Shown here: positions 25,647-36,038 of the stretch, one piece after another
Position numbering within the stretch: position 1 is the first letter of the stretch
Layout: each line of letters opens with the position of its first letter
NCBI GenBank assembly: GCA_027024145.1
Contig: JALVTF010000040.1
Coordinates: forward strand, 1-37,775
Direction: 5' to 3'
Length of the DNA stretch: 37,775 nt
Source of the DNA: Campylobacterales bacterium
GTDB taxonomy: Bacteria > Campylobacterota > Campylobacteria > Campylobacterales > Nitratiruptoraceae
Program-made: the position numbers and the translations under genes
Notes under the pieces: model-generated
What the model was told of the DNA's origin: nothing
Database searches by the model: none
What the model saw: the letters and a program-made list of their open reading frames with translations, nothing else

Positions 25647-26605
25647 TGTTCCGGCTGCCGCCACGCCTCCACAATCCCGAAGGTCAGCTGCGCAAGGCAG
25701 GCTTCGAGATCGAATTCGCAGGCCTGCGCCCCATCGAGGCGGCCTCGGTGGTGGTGGAGCTCTTTGGCGGCCAGACAAAAGTGATAGACGAGTATGAAAC
25801 CGTCGTCGAAGATACCCGCTACGGTCAATTTTCCATCTACCTCGATTCGGTCTATCTGCGCAAAGACAACAAGCACTACATCTTCCGTGATAGCGATCTT
25901 TTCAAAGAGCTCGTCTATACCCTCTCCGAGCTCGTGGTACCCTACGAGATCGTCACGCCGCCCATTCCCTTCGACAAGCTCGAAGATGTGGAGCGCGTGC
26001 GCCAAAAATTGCGAGCCAGAGGAGCCCTCGGCACCAGTGCTTCGATTCTCTACGCTTTTGGGATGCATATCAATATCGAAACCTTCTCTTTCGAGGTGCA
26101 CGACCTTTTGGCTATTTTGCAGACCTTCGTGCTGTTACAAGACTACATCATTGAAAAGATTGACGTGGATCTTACGCGCAAGCTCACCTGGTTTATCGAT
26201 CCCTTCGATAAGGAGTATATCGATCTGATCACGAAACCTGATTACAGCCCCACCAAAGAGCGCTTCATCGAAGATTACATCCTCTACAATCCCACGCGCA
26301 ATCGCGCGCTGGATATGCTCCCACTCCTTGCCTATATCGAGCCAAATATCATCCAAAAACTCCCGCCCCAAAAGCTCGCACCTCGTCCCGCCTTTCACTA
26401 TCGCTTGCCCAACTCCAAAATCGACGAAGATGATTGGTCGATAGCCTTCGAGTTCAACCAATGGAGCCTGGTAGAAAAGATAGCCTGTGATGAAGAGCGG
26501 CGCAAAGAGATCTTAGAGCTCTACCGCGATTTCCAGGATTCACCCTTTTGGTTTATCAAAGAGCTCTGGGTCGAGGCGGTGAAGAAATGGCTCGAAGAGT
26601 CGTAG
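25646..26605 (+). CDS. Putative GS-fold amidoligase (COOH-NH2 ligase)
   Basis: The 319-residue protein opens with KAGFEIEFAGL (E21 and E23), the G-x-E-x-E pattern that supplies metal-binding Glu residues in the glutamine-synthetase-like amidoligase family (Amidoligase_2). Conserved-looking later parts are GTSASILYAFGMHINIE (about residues 130-147), LTWFIDPFDKEY, and HYRLPNSKIDEDDWSIAFEFNQW (about 250-275), which fit members I recall. The family is predicted to join an amine to a carboxylate with ATP, in making small peptides or tagging molecules. The adjacent gene encodes a class I glutamine amidotransferase, and its start overlaps the end of this one by 19 bp; such pairing has been noted for the family. 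Substrate unknown. Confidence 0.75.
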   Translation: MFRLPPRLHNPEGQLRKAGFEIEFAGLRPIEAASVVVELFGGQTKVIDEYETVVEDTRYGQFSIYLDSVYLRKDNKHYIFRDSDLFKELVYTLSELVVPYEIVTPPIPFDKLEDVERVRQKLRARGALGTSASILYAFGMHINIETFSFEVHDLLAILQTFVLLQDYIIEKIDVDLTRKLTWFIDPFDKEYIDLITKPDYSPTKERFIEDYILYNPTRNRALDMLPLLAYIEPNIIQKLPPQKLAPRPAFHYRLPNSKIDEDDWSIAFEFNQWSLVEKIACDEERRKEILELYRDFQDSPFWFIKELWVEAVKKWLEES

Positions 26606-27231
26606 TTACTGGTTCGGAGCACAAAAGCCGCACGGCTTGGCTCTTCCTGCGATTCATCCTCAGGCTCCTTGGTGCCAAGCCGAATTTCGTCCACCCAGGA
26701 AGTGCTTCCATCCCTTCTTTCGACGCGCTGATCATCAGCGGCGGCATCGATATCTGCTCCACGCTCTACGGCGCACAGCATGAGACGCCTTGCGACGCTG
26801 CGAGAGATGCGCTGGAGATGGAGCTTTTGCAAAAAGCCATACAAAGAAACCTCTCCGTGCTCGGAATCTGCCGTGGGATGCAGCTCATCAACGTCGCCTT
26901 TGGCGGCACGCTCCATCCAGACCTATCAGCCATAGATATCGACAATCCCAACACCCCCCTTCCCCTCAAGCGCGTCCATATCATAGAACACACCAGACTC
27001 CATGCGATCCTGGGGCGCAAAACCATCCGCGTCAACTCTTTGCACCATCAGGCCATCGATAAGCTAGGAGAGAGTCTTCGCATCGCAGCATACGACGACA
27101 ACCGCATCATCCAAGCGATCGAGCACGAAACGCTCCCCATCATCGGCGTACAGTGGCATCCCGAATATCTCCCCTACTCCGCTATCCAGCGCCGCCTTTT
27201 GGGTACATTTATCCAAAATTTACCAAACTAA
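26587..27231 (+). CDS. Class I glutamine amidotransferase / gamma-glutamyl hydrolase-like (peptidase C26)
   Basis: The 214-residue protein carries the class I triad: C95 in GICRGMQ, and H191 and E193 in QWHPEY. ISGGIDI near residue 51 and [12 protein letters not shown] near 150 are typical of the PuuD-like C26 family rather than of biosynthetic amidotransferases such as HisH. It should split a gamma-glutamyl amide bond, either releasing ammonia for the amidoligase or trimming its product. The ATG at 26587, preceded by GAGG, is chosen over one at 26548 that would lie deep in the upstream gene. It is the last gene of the trpS set; serS has its own promoter. Confidence 0.87.
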   Translation: MARRVVVTGSEHKSRTAWLFLRFILRLLGAKPNFVHPGSASIPSFDALIISGGIDICSTLYGAQHETPCDAARDALEMELLQKAIQRNLSVLGICRGMQLINVAFGGTLHPDLSAIDIDNPNTPLPLKRVHIIEHTRLHAILGRKTIRVNSLHHQAIDKLGESLRIAAYDDNRIIQAIEHETLPIIGVQWHPEYLPYSAIQRRLLGTFIQNLPN

Positions 27232-27234
27232 GAC

Positions 27235-27240
27235 TATAAT
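27235..27240 (+). promoter_or_regulatory. -10 box of serS
   Basis: A perfect TATAAT within AAGACTATAATC lies 3 bp after the preceding stop and 22 bp before the serS ATG. A CGGAGG ribosome site is at 27253-27258. No T-box or other leader fits into this short space. Confidence 0.6.
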
Positions 27241-27262
27241 CAACAAAAACTACGGAGGCAAG

Positions 27263-28507
27263 ATGCTCGACCTCAAGGCAGTGGAGAAAAATTTCGACGA
27301 GATTGCAGCGAGACTTCGCACCAAAGGCGTGGACGAAAAGCTATTAGAAAAGCTCAAAGAACTCTTCGAAGAGTACAAAAAGCAAAAACGTGTTTTGGAA
27401 GACTTGCAAGCCAAACAAAACAGCTTCTCCAAGCTCTTTGGCCAGTATAAACGCCAAGGTAAGGATATCAGCGAACTGCGCCAAGAGCTGGAAGAAAACA
27501 AAGCCAAAATCGCGGCGCACCAAGATATCGTGCGCAAGCTCTACGAAGAGCTCGAATCCTTGGCCTTGCAAATCCCCAACGTACCAGATCCCGACGTACC
27601 CGTGGGTGAGAACGAAGAGGACAACGTGGAGATCAAGCGCGTCTTGGAGCCAAGAGCGTTCGACTTTACGCCCAAAGAGCACTGGGAATTGGGTGAAGCG
27701 CTGGATTGGATCGATTTCAAGCGAGGCGTCAAGCTGGCCAAGAGCCGCTTTAGCGTCCTCAAAAACGAAGCGGCAAGGTTAGAACGCGCCCTCATTAACT
27801 TCATGCTCGATCACAATCGCGAGTATGGATTTGAAGAGGTGTGCGTCCCTTTTATGGCAAATAGCGCCACCCTTTTGGGAACGGGACAGCTGCCAAAGTT
27901 CGAAGAGGATCTTTTCAAAGTGTGCGACGAGGATCTCTACCTCATCCCCACCGCCGAAGTACCGCTGACAAACCTCTATCGCGACGAGATCATCAAGGAT
28001 ATGGACAAGCCTATCAAACTTACAGCCTATACCCCCTGCTTTCGCAAAGAGGCCGGTAGCGGCGGCAAGGATATCAGAGGCATGATTCGTCAACACCAGT
28101 TTGACAAAGTGGAGCTCGTAGCCATCACCCGCCCCGAAGAGAGTGACGCGGTCTTCGAAGAGATGGTGGAGTGCGCCAGCAGTTTGCTTACCAAGCTGGG
28201 TCTGCCTCATCGCCACGTGATGCTCTGCACAGGGGACTTGGGTTTTAGCGCGGCCAAGACGATCGATCTGGAAGTGTGGCTTCCCGGACAGGGCAAGTAC
28301 CGCGAAATCAGCTCTATCTCCAATACGAGAGATTTCCAAGCCAGACGCGCCAAGATTCGCTTCAAAGAGGGCAAACGCAATCGTCTCGTGCATACACTCA
28401 ACGGCTCCAGCCTCGCCGTGGGCCGCACACTCGTAGCGATCATGGAAAATTATCAGACAAAAGATGGTAGGATAGAAATACCCAAAATCCTCGAAACCTA
28501 TATGTAG
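27263..28507 (+). CDS. serS: Seryl-tRNA synthetase
   Basis: The 414-residue class II synthetase charges tRNA-Ser and also supplies Ser-tRNA-Sec. The N-terminal long coiled-coil arm (about residues 25-105, heavily Lys/Glu) grips the tRNA variable loop. Motif 2 is seen as [20 protein letters not shown] and motif 3 as [18 protein letters not shown]. The serine pocket [10 protein letters not shown] is present near residue 230. Length is normal. It is followed after 9 bp by the EI24-type gene, with GGATAG as the ribosome site for that gene. Confidence 0.97.
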   Translation: MLDLKAVEKNFDEIAARLRTKGVDEKLLEKLKELFEEYKKQKRVLEDLQAKQNSFSKLFGQYKRQGKDISELRQELEENKAKIAAHQDIVRKLYEELESLALQIPNVPDPDVPVGENEEDNVEIKRVLEPRAFDFTPKEHWELGEALDWIDFKRGVKLAKSRFSVLKNEAARLERALINFMLDHNREYGFEEVCVPFMANSATLLGTGQLPKFEEDLFKVCDEDLYLIPTAEVPLTNLYRDEIIKDMDKPIKLTAYTPCFRKEAGSGGKDIRGMIRQHQFDKVELVAITRPEESDAVFEEMVECASSLLTKLGLPHRHVMLCTGDLGFSAAKTIDLEVWLPGQGKYREISSISNTRDFQARRAKIRFKEGKRNRLVHTLNGSSLAVGRTLVAIMENYQTKDGRIEIPKILETYM

Positions 28508-28516
28508 GATAGCACT

Positions 28517-29443
28517 ATGAAGATCAACACCTTCCTCGTCAAAACCATTCGCGATATGCTGAGCCTCGATACCATCAAACTGGCACTCCTCACCGGAGTG
28601 CCGCTGCTTTTTTTATGGATCGGGCTGGGCTGGCTCTTTTGGGATCCTGTGGTGGCACTCACGACCAAAATCATCACCTGGATACCATTTTCCATCGTGC
28701 GCGCCAACGGTGCTTTCATCATCACCTTTTTCATCTGGTTCGTAGCGGTCCTTGTGAGTTACGCCATCTTCATAGGCCTCTTTAGCGGCTTTTTACTGGG
28801 CGGCAAAAAGGAGAGTCGCTTCGAAGCCATCAACTTCACGCTGGTCTTCATCTTCTCTATTCTTTGGGCAGTGGTGATTTTATTGGAGTGGCCTACTATT
28901 AACCACGAGATTCAGCGCTTTTTGACGATTTTGCCTTTCGATACCGTGGCAAAAGGGATGGCCTGGCTGCTGGCCTTTTATCTTTTTTACAATCTCTTTT
29001 TAGTGAGCGAATACTTAGTGATTTTCGCTTTTCGCGAAGCTTTTATAAAAGCTATGATGGAGAGGCACCTTGGAGACATGGAGATAGCAAAGAGCGACAT
29101 TTCCCAGACAGCCACCTATGCGAGGCTCTATTGGAATATCTTTTGGTTTTTCATAGCATCCATCCTCATCGTGCCGATCCTCTTCATCCCTATCGCGAAC
29201 TTCTTGGCCATTTGGTTCGTCTGGGCGTGGCTCTATAAAGAGTCGGCATTTATGGGAGTATGCAGCATATTGTGCACGAAAGAGCTCTACGAAAAGATGC
29301 GCGAGCACAAAGCCTATCTCATCAGTGCCTCCCTCACGGCAGCACTGCTCAACTTCATCCCCATTATCAGCTTCTTTACGCCCTTTTTCGTGATGGATCT
29401 CTACTTTCACTGGATCATGGAGAGCAAAGCGAGCGAGGCTTAA
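28517..29443 (+). CDS. EI24/CysZ-like integral membrane protein
   Basis: The 308-residue protein has six to seven hydrophobic stretches, for example [59 protein letters not shown] and [20 protein letters not shown]. It has the late segment [23 protein letters not shown] and a C-terminal [24 protein letters not shown], as in the EI24 (PF07264) family that includes the sulfate permease CysZ. Sulfate uptake is possible but not shown, as no cys genes are near. It follows serS closely and its stop overlaps that of leuA on the other strand by 4 nt (TTAA). Confidence 0.75.
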   Translation: MKINTFLVKTIRDMLSLDTIKLALLTGVPLLFLWIGLGWLFWDPVVALTTKIITWIPFSIVRANGAFIITFFIWFVAVLVSYAIFIGLFSGFLLGGKKESRFEAINFTLVFIFSILWAVVILLEWPTINHEIQRFLTILPFDTVAKGMAWLLAFYLFYNLFLVSEYLVIFAFREAFIKAMMERHLGDMEIAKSDISQTATYARLYWNIFWFFIASILIVPILFIPIANFLAIWFVWAWLYKESAFMGVCSILCTKELYEKMREHKAYLISASLTAALLNFIPIISFFTPFFVMDLYFHWIMESKASEA

Positions 29444-30990
29444 ATATCCTCGCCGCTTCCTTTTTTAGTGCGGAGCATATCCTTCATAGAGATGTAACTA
29501 TTGAGGGCACTCACATACGCCTTGGCGCTGGCTATCATCGTATCGATGCTCAGACCATGGCCGATGACGGCCGGTTTGTTCTCGTCAAACACCACCTTCA
29601 CCACCACTTTTGCCAGCGCATCCTTGCCTTTGCTCACGGCAGTGACTTGGTAGTCGTTGAGGGTGCCTTTGTAGCCGCTGATGCGATCGATCGTCTTGAA
29701 AATCGCATCGATCGTTCCATCACCGATGCCGGCATCGGTAATCTCTTTGCCCTCGAACTCGATAGTCACCGCAGCGCTTGGCACACCTTCGCTACAATCA
29801 TTAATCTGCAGTTTTTTGAGCTTATAGACCTCCGGTGCGCTGCTGAGTTCGTTTGTAATAAGCACGCGGATATCATCATCAGTGATCTCTTTTTTCTTAT
29901 CGGCCAAGATTTTGAAGCGTTCAAAAGCTTTGTTGAGCTCTTCATCACTGAGATTAAACCCGAGCTCCTCCGCTTTGTTTTTAAAGGCATGGCGGCCTGA
30001 GTGCTTGCCGAGGACGATGGCGTTGCGATCGAGGCCGATATCTTCGGCACGCATGATTTCGTAGGTCTCTTGGTGCTTGAGCACGCCGTCTTGGTGGATA
30101 CCGCTTTCATGTGCGAATGCGTTTTTGCCCACGATCGCCTTGTTTGGCTGCGGCTCGATGCCTGTGATGGCGGCCACGAGGCGACTGGTGGGATAGATCT
30201 CTTTGGTGTTGATATTGGTATCGATCTTTCCGAAGATATCCTTGCGCGTCTTGATAGCCATCACGATCTCTTCGAGAGCGGCGTTGCCGGCGCGCTCACC
30301 GAGGCCGTTGATGGTACACTCCACTTGCCGTGCGCCGTTAAGCACGCTATAGAGCGAATTGGCCACAGCGAGGCCCAAATCGTTGTGGCAGTGCACGGAT
30401 ATGATCGCCCGTTCACCTATGAACTCCTTGAGCTCCTTGATCATTTCGCCCATCTCGTGGGGGAAACGATAGCCGACGGTGTCGGGGATGTTGATGGTTT
30501 TGGCGCCTGCAGCGATGACGGCATCGATGATCTCTTTGAGAAAGCTCATCTCACTACGCCCCGCATCTTCGCAGCTAAACTCCACATCATCCACGAAGGT
30601 CTTTGCATACTCCACAGCCGCCACCGCCTTTTTGATCACTTCCTCCGGCTCCATGCGCAGTTTGTATTTCATGTGGATCGGGCTCGTAGCGATAAATGTG
30701 TGGATGCGTTTTTTGGCTGCAGGTGCGATCGCTTCGCCTGCCGCTTTGATATCTTTTTCCAGCGCACGTGCCAGCGAGCAGACGGTACTTTTGCTCACCA
30801 CTTCGCTAATTTTTCGAATCGCTTCGAAATCCCCGGGACTCGCGGCAGCGAAGCCTGCTTCGATGATGTCTACCCCGAGCTTTTCGAGTTGCTTGGCGAT
30901 TTGAATCTTCTCTTCTGTATTCATCGAAGCACCGGGACTCTGCTCCCCATCACGCAACGTAGTATCGAAAATCTTTACGACATCTTTCAT
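29440..30990 (-). CDS. leuA: 2-isopropylmalate synthase
   Basis: The ~516-residue enzyme condenses acetyl-CoA with 2-oxoisovalerate, the first step of leucine synthesis. The catalytic barrel begins with [16 protein letters not shown] and includes [13 protein letters not shown] (metal ligands) and [14 protein letters not shown]. The C-terminal part from about residue 390 has the two repeated halves of the LeuA regulatory domain (for example [15 protein letters not shown]), where leucine should bind for feedback inhibition. The frame also offers an ATG two codons upstream at 30996, but AAGGA touches that start and is six bases from the ATG at 30990, so the latter is preferred. A TATAAT box lies upstream. 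No leader-peptide attenuator is seen. Confidence 0.95.
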   Translation of the reverse strand: MKDVVKIFDTTLRDGEQSPGASMNTEEKIQIAKQLEKLGVDIIEAGFAAASPGDFEAIRKISEVVSKSTVCSLARALEKDIKAAGEAIAPAAKKRIHTFIATSPIHMKYKLRMEPEEVIKKAVAAVEYAKTFVDDVEFSCEDAGRSEMSFLKEIIDAVIAAGAKTINIPDTVGYRFPHEMGEMIKELKEFIGERAIISVHCHNDLGLAVANSLYSVLNGARQVECTINGLGERAGNAALEEIVMAIKTRKDIFGKIDTNINTKEIYPTSRLVAAITGIEPQPNKAIVGKNAFAHESGIHQDGVLKHQETYEIMRAEDIGLDRNAIVLGKHSGRHAFKNKAEELGFNLSDEELNKAFERFKILADKKKEITDDDIRVLITNELSSAPEVYKLKKLQINDCSEGVPSAAVTIEFEGKEITDAGIGDGTIDAIFKTIDRISGYKGTLNDYQVTAVSKGKDALAKVVVKVVFDENKPAVIGHGLSIDTMIASAKAYVSALNSYISMKDMLRTKKGSGEDI

Positions 30991-31034
30991 TTTCATTCCT
31001 TTGGAATTTCGGTTTTTTACATAAATTTAGTGCA

Positions 31035-31040
31035 ATTATA
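31035..31040 (-). promoter_or_regulatory. -10 box of leuA
   Basis: The minus strand reads AGTATAATTGC with a perfect TATAAT, about 45 bp upstream of the leuA ATG. It lies in the 132-bp gap after pssA, so leuA has its own transcription start even if read-through from pssA occurs. Confidence 0.55.
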
Positions 31041-31128
31041 CTATGAAGAGGTGCTTAGAGGCATAGGAGGAGGTTGCGGATCTCGATTTTGGGCAAATAT
31101 TTACGTGCCTTGATCACTCCGATTTCAC

Positions 31129-31878
31129 TCAATTTTTATCCTTCGAAAAACTTTTTCCACTATTATAGCGTATTTTTTTCGTCATGAGGTAGTAGCCTGC
31201 TCGCACAATCCCTACAACCACATAGAGCGTCACGATGAGCGTGACGAATTCGGCAGGATACAAAAAGAGCAGCGCTACGATAAAAATCATCAAAATCAAA
31301 ATCTTAAAGACATGGGATTTTTGCAGGTCGATCTTTTTGAAGCTGGGATAGCGCACATTGCTCACCATCAAAAAGGCTACCCCAAGCGCCATGAGCATGA
31401 TAAGCAGTGTGATAGAATCGAGTGCATATTTACGATAGAGCAGCACCCATCCGGTGACAAACACTGCAGCTGTGGGAATCGGCACGCCTATAAAGACACT
31501 GGGCTCGCTGTTTGGCGCCATGACATTGAAACGCGCCAGACGAATAGCACCGAACACCACGAAGAGCGCAGTTACCAGTGAGCCGAATTTCCCATACTGG
31601 TGCCCGATGGCCTGATAGAGCAAAATCGCGGGCGCTACGCCAAAGGCCACGATATCGGCCAAAGAGTCGAACTCCACGCCGAATTTACTCGTGGCATTGG
31701 TGAGCCTCGCCACGCGACCATCGAGACCGTCGAGGATAAGTGAAATGAAAATGAGCCACGCGGCTTTATCAAAATTACCCTTGATGGAGGCCAGCACACT
31801 GATCACGCCCAAAAAGGCGCTGAGTGCGGTGAAAAAGTTGGGAAAGATGTAACGAATATCAAAGGTGCGTTTCTCCAC
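31129..31878 (-). CDS. pssA: CDP-diacylglycerol-serine O-phosphatidyltransferase
   Basis: The 249-residue membrane enzyme makes phosphatidylserine from CDP-diacylglycerol and serine, the precursor of phosphatidylethanolamine. The CDP-alcohol phosphotransferase motif is complete: DGLDGRVARLTNATSKFG followed by EFDSLADIV (four Asp that bind two metal ions). Helices before and after (IFPNFFTALSAFLGVISVLA, ILILMIFIVALLFLYPAEFV) give about six to eight membrane spans. It is of the small, membrane-bound PssA type rather than the E. coli phospholipase D-like type. It begins 2 bp after ftsH, so it is the last gene of that set; phosphatidylserine decarboxylase is not in the window. Confidence 0.94.
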   Translation of the reverse strand: MEKRTFDIRYIFPNFFTALSAFLGVISVLASIKGNFDKAAWLIFISLILDGLDGRVARLTNATSKFGVEFDSLADIVAFGVAPAILLYQAIGHQYGKFGSLVTALFVVFGAIRLARFNVMAPNSEPSVFIGVPIPTAAVFVTGWVLLYRKYALDSITLLIMLMALGVAFLMVSNVRYPSFKKIDLQKSHVFKILILMIFIVALLFLYPAEFVTLIVTLYVVVGIVRAGYYLMTKKIRYNSGKSFSKDKN

Positions 31879-31880
31879 GC

Positions 31881-33878
31881 CTACGATTCCTTCTGCTCTT
31901 GTGTCTCTTGCTGTTCTTTTTCGTGGGCCTCTTTGGCTTGTTCTATATCGTCATGGGTCTCTTCGACCAGCAAGCTCACTTTGCCCTCTTTCTCTTCGAA
32001 CTCCTTGATAATCTCGCGCACCTCTTTGCCTTCGATTACCTCTTTTTCGAAGAGCACCTTCACCATCTGTTCGATGGCAGGAGCATACTCTTGGAGCCTG
32101 TTTTTGACATGTTTGTAGCGGTTTTGCAAGAACTCCTTGACAAATTCGTCGATCTCTTCGGCAAGCTTTTCGCTGTACTCTTTGACGGTCTGCCCGCCGC
32201 CGAGGAAGAGATTTTTCTGTTTTTCCAGCACCATAAGACCCGCTACATCACTCATCCCGTACATACTCACCATCGCCTTGACGATGTCGGTGGCACGTTC
32301 GAGGTCGTTGGAAGCACCTGTGGTGATCTCACCGATAAAGACCTCCTCTGCGGCGCGGCCTCCAAGAAGTGTATCTATTTCAGCCACCAGCTCGCTCTTT
32401 TTCATTAGATACTTGTTCTCTTCAGGTGTATTGAGCGTATACCCCAGCGCTGCAAGACCGCGCGGAATGATAGAGACTTTGGTCACTTTGCGTGCTCCCG
32501 GCGTGGTCTCTGCGATGAGGGCATGACCGCTTTCATGGTAGGCTACGATGCGTTTTTCTTCTGGGCTGATGCGGCGGCTCTTCTTCTCAAGTCCAGCGAT
32601 TGCACGCTCTACCGCTTCGAGGAGATCCTCTTGCTCCACCTGCTGTTTGTTCTTACGTCCTGCTAAGAGCGCCGCTTCGTTGACGATATTGGCCAGATCC
32701 GCTCCAGCGAGGCCTGCAGTGAGGCGCGCGATTTCTCTTAGATCCACATCGGGTGCCAGCTTGATATGTTTGACATGGACTTTGAGAATCGCCAGACGTC
32801 CTTCGAAGTCGGGCTTATCCACCACGACAGTCCTATCGAATCGTCCCGGACGCAAGAGGGCCGGATCGAGAATTTCGGGACGGTTGGTGGCAGCAAGGAC
32901 GATGACGGGAGATTCGGAGCTATCGAATCCATCCATCTCTGCCAAAAGCTGGTTCAGGGTCTGCTCGCGCTCATCGTTCCCCCCGATAGGACCGCTATCG
33001 GCACGGCTTTTACCGATGGCGTCGATCTCGTCGATGAAGATGATGCTGGGCGCTTCCTTTTTGGCCTGCTCGAAAAGATCGCGCACACGCGCGGCACCCA
33101 CACCCACGAACATCTCGATGAAGCTACTGCCGCTTACGGCAAAAAAGGGCACATCCGCTTCGCCGGCCACCGCTTTGGCCAAAAGGGTCTTACCGGTTCC
33201 AGGAGGTCCCACGAGAAGCACCCCTTTGGGGATTTTGGCACCCAGGCGGATGTAGCGCTGCGGATGTTTGAGGAAGTCCACGATCTCCTTGACCTCCTCC
33301 TTGGCCTCTTCTACACCTGCTACGTCACTAAATTTCACTTTGGGACGCTCGGAGTTGATGAGCTTCTTGGCGCTTCCCATACCGAGGATTCCACCACCGA
33401 CGCTCTTTTGCATGCGAGATGCGAGAAACATCCAAATAGCGAAAAAGATAAATATCGGGATAATCCATCCAAAGAGCATCTCCGTCACCCAGTTGCTCTC
33501 GCTAAAACCGCCATAATCGATGTGTTTCTTTTCAAGAAGTGGAATGAGGGAGGTATCGCCAGGCACACGATTGGCAAAGTATATGATTTTATAGCCCTCT
33601 TTGTTGGCTATCGATTTGATGGTCTTTTGCCCGATAGCCACATACTGCACCTTGCCCTGCTCGATGAGACGCTTGAGTTCGCTATAGCTGATCTCTTTGG
33701 TCTTTTGGATGGGTGCACCCACCATGTAGCTCTTTGCACCCTGCCCCATATTGTTGGCCGGCTGCAAGAGTGTTTTGAAAAGCAAAATCAAGATCACTGA
33801 AAAGATCGCAAAAGTCAGCAGCGGATTGCGATTGAAAAAGTTGTCGTTTTGCGGCTTTTTCTTCTGGTTATTGGCCAT
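31881..33878 (-). CDS. ftsH: ATP-dependent zinc metalloprotease FtsH
   Basis: The 665-residue inner-membrane protease degrades unassembled membrane proteins and some cytoplasmic regulators. Two N-terminal membrane helices (about 18-38 and 132-152) flank a periplasmic domain. The AAA+ module has Walker A GPPGTGKT, Walker [12 protein letters not shown] and the second region of homology [18 protein letters not shown]. The zinc site is HESGH (H448-E449-H452), with a later Asp expected in the LERATDIV region. The C-terminal tail from about 610 is Glu/Gln-rich and probably disordered. Its start lies inside the end of prmA (11-bp overlap). The order prmA-ftsH-(x)-pssA matches Campylobacter as I recall. 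Confidence 0.97.
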   Translation of the reverse strand: MANNQKKKPQNDNFFNRNPLLTFAIFSVILILLFKTLLQPANNMGQGAKSYMVGAPIQKTKEISYSELKRLIEQGKVQYVAIGQKTIKSIANKEGYKIIYFANRVPGDTSLIPLLEKKHIDYGGFSESNWVTEMLFGWIIPIFIFFAIWMFLASRMQKSVGGGILGMGSAKKLINSERPKVKFSDVAGVEEAKEEVKEIVDFLKHPQRYIRLGAKIPKGVLLVGPPGTGKTLLAKAVAGEADVPFFAVSGSSFIEMFVGVGAARVRDLFEQAKKEAPSIIFIDEIDAIGKSRADSGPIGGNDEREQTLNQLLAEMDGFDSSESPVIVLAATNRPEILDPALLRPGRFDRTVVVDKPDFEGRLAILKVHVKHIKLAPDVDLREIARLTAGLAGADLANIVNEAALLAGRKNKQQVEQEDLLEAVERAIAGLEKKSRRISPEEKRIVAYHESGHALIAETTPGARKVTKVSIIPRGLAALGYTLNTPEENKYLMKKSELVAEIDTLLGGRAAEEVFIGEITTGASNDLERATDIVKAMVSMYGMSDVAGLMVLEKQKNLFLGGGQTVKEYSEKLAEEIDEFVKEFLQNRYKHVKNRLQEYAPAIEQMVKVLFEKEVIEGKEVREIIKEFEEKEGKVSLLVEETHDDIEQAKEAHEKEQQETQEQKES

Positions 33879-34707
33879 TGTCTCCCCTGTTTTTTAGTAT
33901 CAGTGTCCGCCATTCTCCCTCTGCTACCTCTTCGAGGATGGGAAGAGCGAAGCGGTCCACCACTTTGTCGCGATATTTGTCGATGATACCAGAAAGCACG
34001 ATGATGCCGTCCTCTTTGGCCGCTCGGATCAAATCGGCGGCGATGAGCACCAGCACATCGGCTACGATATTGGCTATTACTATATCATACTTTTTTTTAG
34101 CGCCTGCTGCCGAGCCTATCCAGGCATCACGAAATTTAGCTTCGTTTAAGGCAAAATTCTTCTTCGCTTCACTGATGGCCAGCTCGTCGGTATCGCAGAT
34201 GTCCACCGTAGCACCAAGTTTATTGGCCGCTATCGCCAAGATACCGCTGCCGGTGCCCACATCGAGCACCTCTAAGCCTGGCTGCACGTAGCGCTCGATA
34301 GCCTGCAGGCAGCCTCTGGTGGTCTCGTGATGACCGCTGCCAAAAGCGAGTGCCGGGTCGATTTGGATATTGATCTTTCCCTCTTTTGCATTATGCCAGC
34401 TTGGATAGATATAGAAGCTTCCCACCTCCACGGGAGTGATGGAACGCTTATAGTTTTCTATCCAGTCTTCGTTGCGTTTTTTTTCTTGCTCGATTGTGAT
34501 ATTGATTTTTTCGCCAAATATTTCGGAAAGCTCCTGCACATACTCGCGCAGCTTCGCTATCACCGCATCCAAAGGTTCTTCGCTACGCAGTATCAGCGTG
34601 CCTTTGTGCTCTTCGATACCGTTGTAGAAGTGATCGAGCAAGAAGTTCTCTATCGCTTCGATGTGGCCAGAAGGTGTGATGCGCACCTCGTAGTAGAACT
34701 CTTTCAC
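33868..34707 (-). CDS. prmA: Ribosomal protein L11 methyltransferase
   Basis: The 279-residue SAM enzyme trimethylates several amino groups of ribosomal protein L11. The N-terminal substrate-binding domain (about 1-100) precedes a flexible linker and a Rossmann methyltransferase domain with motif [16 protein letters not shown] (about 145-160), [14 protein letters not shown] just before it, and [10 protein letters not shown] as motif IV. The start is a GTG overlapping the hisA stop (GTGA). L11 methylation is dispensable in E. coli; here the gene may simply ride with ftsH. Confidence 0.93.
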   Translation of the reverse strand: MKEFYYEVRITPSGHIEAIENFLLDHFYNGIEEHKGTLILRSEEPLDAVIAKLREYVQELSEIFGEKINITIEQEKKRNEDWIENYKRSITPVEVGSFYIYPSWHNAKEGKINIQIDPALAFGSGHHETTRGCLQAIERYVQPGLEVLDVGTGSGILAIAANKLGATVDICDTDELAISEAKKNFALNEAKFRDAWIGSAAGAKKKYDIVIANIVADVLVLIAADLIRAAKEDGIIVLSGIIDKYRDKVVDRFALPILEEVAEGEWRTLILKNRGDNGQ

Positions 34708-35423
34708 GCCGCACCTCGCACGAGCCTAAAGGCCTCTTCGAGATCGATCGTACCTTCATAGAAGGCTTTGCCCACGATCACGCCGGCCACTTTGTGGGTG
34801 TCTAAGAGCCTTTTGATATCTTCGATACCCCGCACACCGCCGCTGGCGATAGTGGGGATGCCGCTGGCTTCGGCTATCGCGACGGTAAACTCTACATTCA
34901 CGCCACTGAGCGTCCCATCCTTACCCACATCGGTGCAGATGATCGCCTCCACGCCACTTGCAGCGAACTCCTTGGCAAGCTCCGTGGCTTGCATCTGGGA
35001 CTTTTCGGCCCAGCCTTCCACCGCCACATAGCCATCGATCGCATCGATTCCCACGGCAATAGGATATTTGGCCGCCATCTCCTTGACGAATGCGGGGTTT
35101 TTGAGTGCTATGGAGCCAAGGATAAGTCTATCGATACCGAGATCTCTGTAGCGTTTGATGGTATCCTCGTCGCGGATCCCGCCGCCCAGTTCCATCTTGA
35201 GATTTGTCTTTTTACGTATCTTTTCGATCTGTTCGATATTTTTAGGCTCTCCTGCAAACGCGCCGTTGAGATCCACCACATGGAGCCACTTCGCACCCAT
35301 CTCTTCGAAACGCTTGGCTATCTGCCATGGCTCGTCGCTATAGATCTTGGCACTCTCCATGAGGCCTTTAGTAAGGCGTACGGCCTTGCCCTCTTTGAGA
35401 TCGATCGCTGGAAGTATCTCCAT
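34704..35423 (-). CDS. hisA: Phosphoribosylformimino-5-aminoimidazole carboxamide ribotide isomerase
   Basis: The 239-residue half-barrel-duplicated TIM protein performs the Amadori rearrangement of ProFAR in histidine synthesis. The phosphate-binding and catalytic features are visible: [12 protein letters not shown] with Asp8 near the N-terminus, [10 protein letters not shown] and the mirrored C-terminal Asp in [12 protein letters not shown], then [11 protein letters not shown]. These distinguish it from HisF, although the two are paralogues. It directly follows hisH (TAA then ATG with no gap). Neither hisF nor other his genes are in the window, so the pathway genes are dispersed. Confidence 0.95.
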   Translation of the reverse strand: MEILPAIDLKEGKAVRLTKGLMESAKIYSDEPWQIAKRFEEMGAKWLHVVDLNGAFAGEPKNIEQIEKIRKKTNLKMELGGGIRDEDTIKRYRDLGIDRLILGSIALKNPAFVKEMAAKYPIAVGIDAIDGYVAVEGWAEKSQMQATELAKEFAASGVEAIICTDVGKDGTLSGVNVEFTVAIAEASGIPTIASGGVRGIEDIKRLLDTHKVAGVIVGKAFYEGTIDLEEAFRLVRGAA

Positions 35424-36038
35424 TTACAGCTCCATAAAATTTTTCAAGATTTTCAGCCCGTTTGCATGAGATTTTTCCGGATGGGGCTGCAGTCCGTAGA
35501 TATTATCTTTTTGCACGGCACTTACGAATTCGTAGCCATACACCGTCTTACCGATGGCGTAGGCATCGTCACACACCACATGGTAGCTATGGACGAAGTA
35601 GAGGTAAAAAGCCTTAGGAAGGCCGGCAAAGAGCGGCGTCTCTTTTTGGACGAAAAGCTCGTTCCATCCCATGTGGGGGACTTTGAGAGGATGGGGAAAT
35701 CTACTTTTGTCAAATGGCACCACCTCTCCGGGGATGAGTCCCAGCCCTTCATGCTCGCCAAACTCACTGCTCTTGTCAAACAGAAGCTGCATCCCTAAGC
35801 AAATCCCCAGCATCGCCTTGCCGCTGGCAGCAAACTCCCTAATGGCTTCCAAAAGCCCGGAGCTGCGCAGATGTTCCATCGCATCACCAAACGCGCCGAC
35901 GCCGGGAAGTATCATTTTGTGATAGTGCAACAACTTTTCGGGATCTTTCTCGATCACGGCGTCGGCACCGATTTTGTCGAAGGCGTTCTTGACACTGCGA
36001 AGATTTCCCATATTGTAATCGACGATGGCTATCTTCAT
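35424..36038 (-). CDS. hisH: Imidazole glycerol phosphate synthase, glutaminase subunit
   Basis: The 204-residue class I amidotransferase supplies ammonia to HisF for the ring-closing step of histidine synthesis. The start motif DYNMGNLRSVKNAF is diagnostic of HisH. Catalytic residues are the Cys in GICLGMQLLF and the His and Glu in QPHPEKS near the C-terminus. GVGAFGDAMEHL contributes to the oxyanion region. The ATG overlaps the stop of the PDC-sensor gene (ATGA). It would need HisF made elsewhere. Confidence 0.96.
   Translation of the reverse strand: MKIAIVDYNMGNLRSVKNAFDKIGADAVIEKDPEKLLHYHKMILPGVGAFGDAMEHLRSSGLLEAIREFAASGKAMLGICLGMQLLFDKSSEFGEHEGLGLIPGEVVPFDKSRFPHPLKVPHMGWNELFVQKETPLFAGLPKAFYLYFVHSYHVVCDDAYAIGKTVYGYEFVSAVQKDNIYGLQPHPEKSHANGLKILKNFMEL

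Noticed and set aside
30001-31113. 370-codon open frame on the plus strand
   Set aside because: It lies antisense to leuA, has no recognisable motifs and is rich in Asp/His/Leu as expected from a reverse reading of a Lys/Glu-rich gene.
32766-33800. 344-codon plus-strand open frame
   Set aside because: Antisense to ftsH with no domain or ribosome site of its own.
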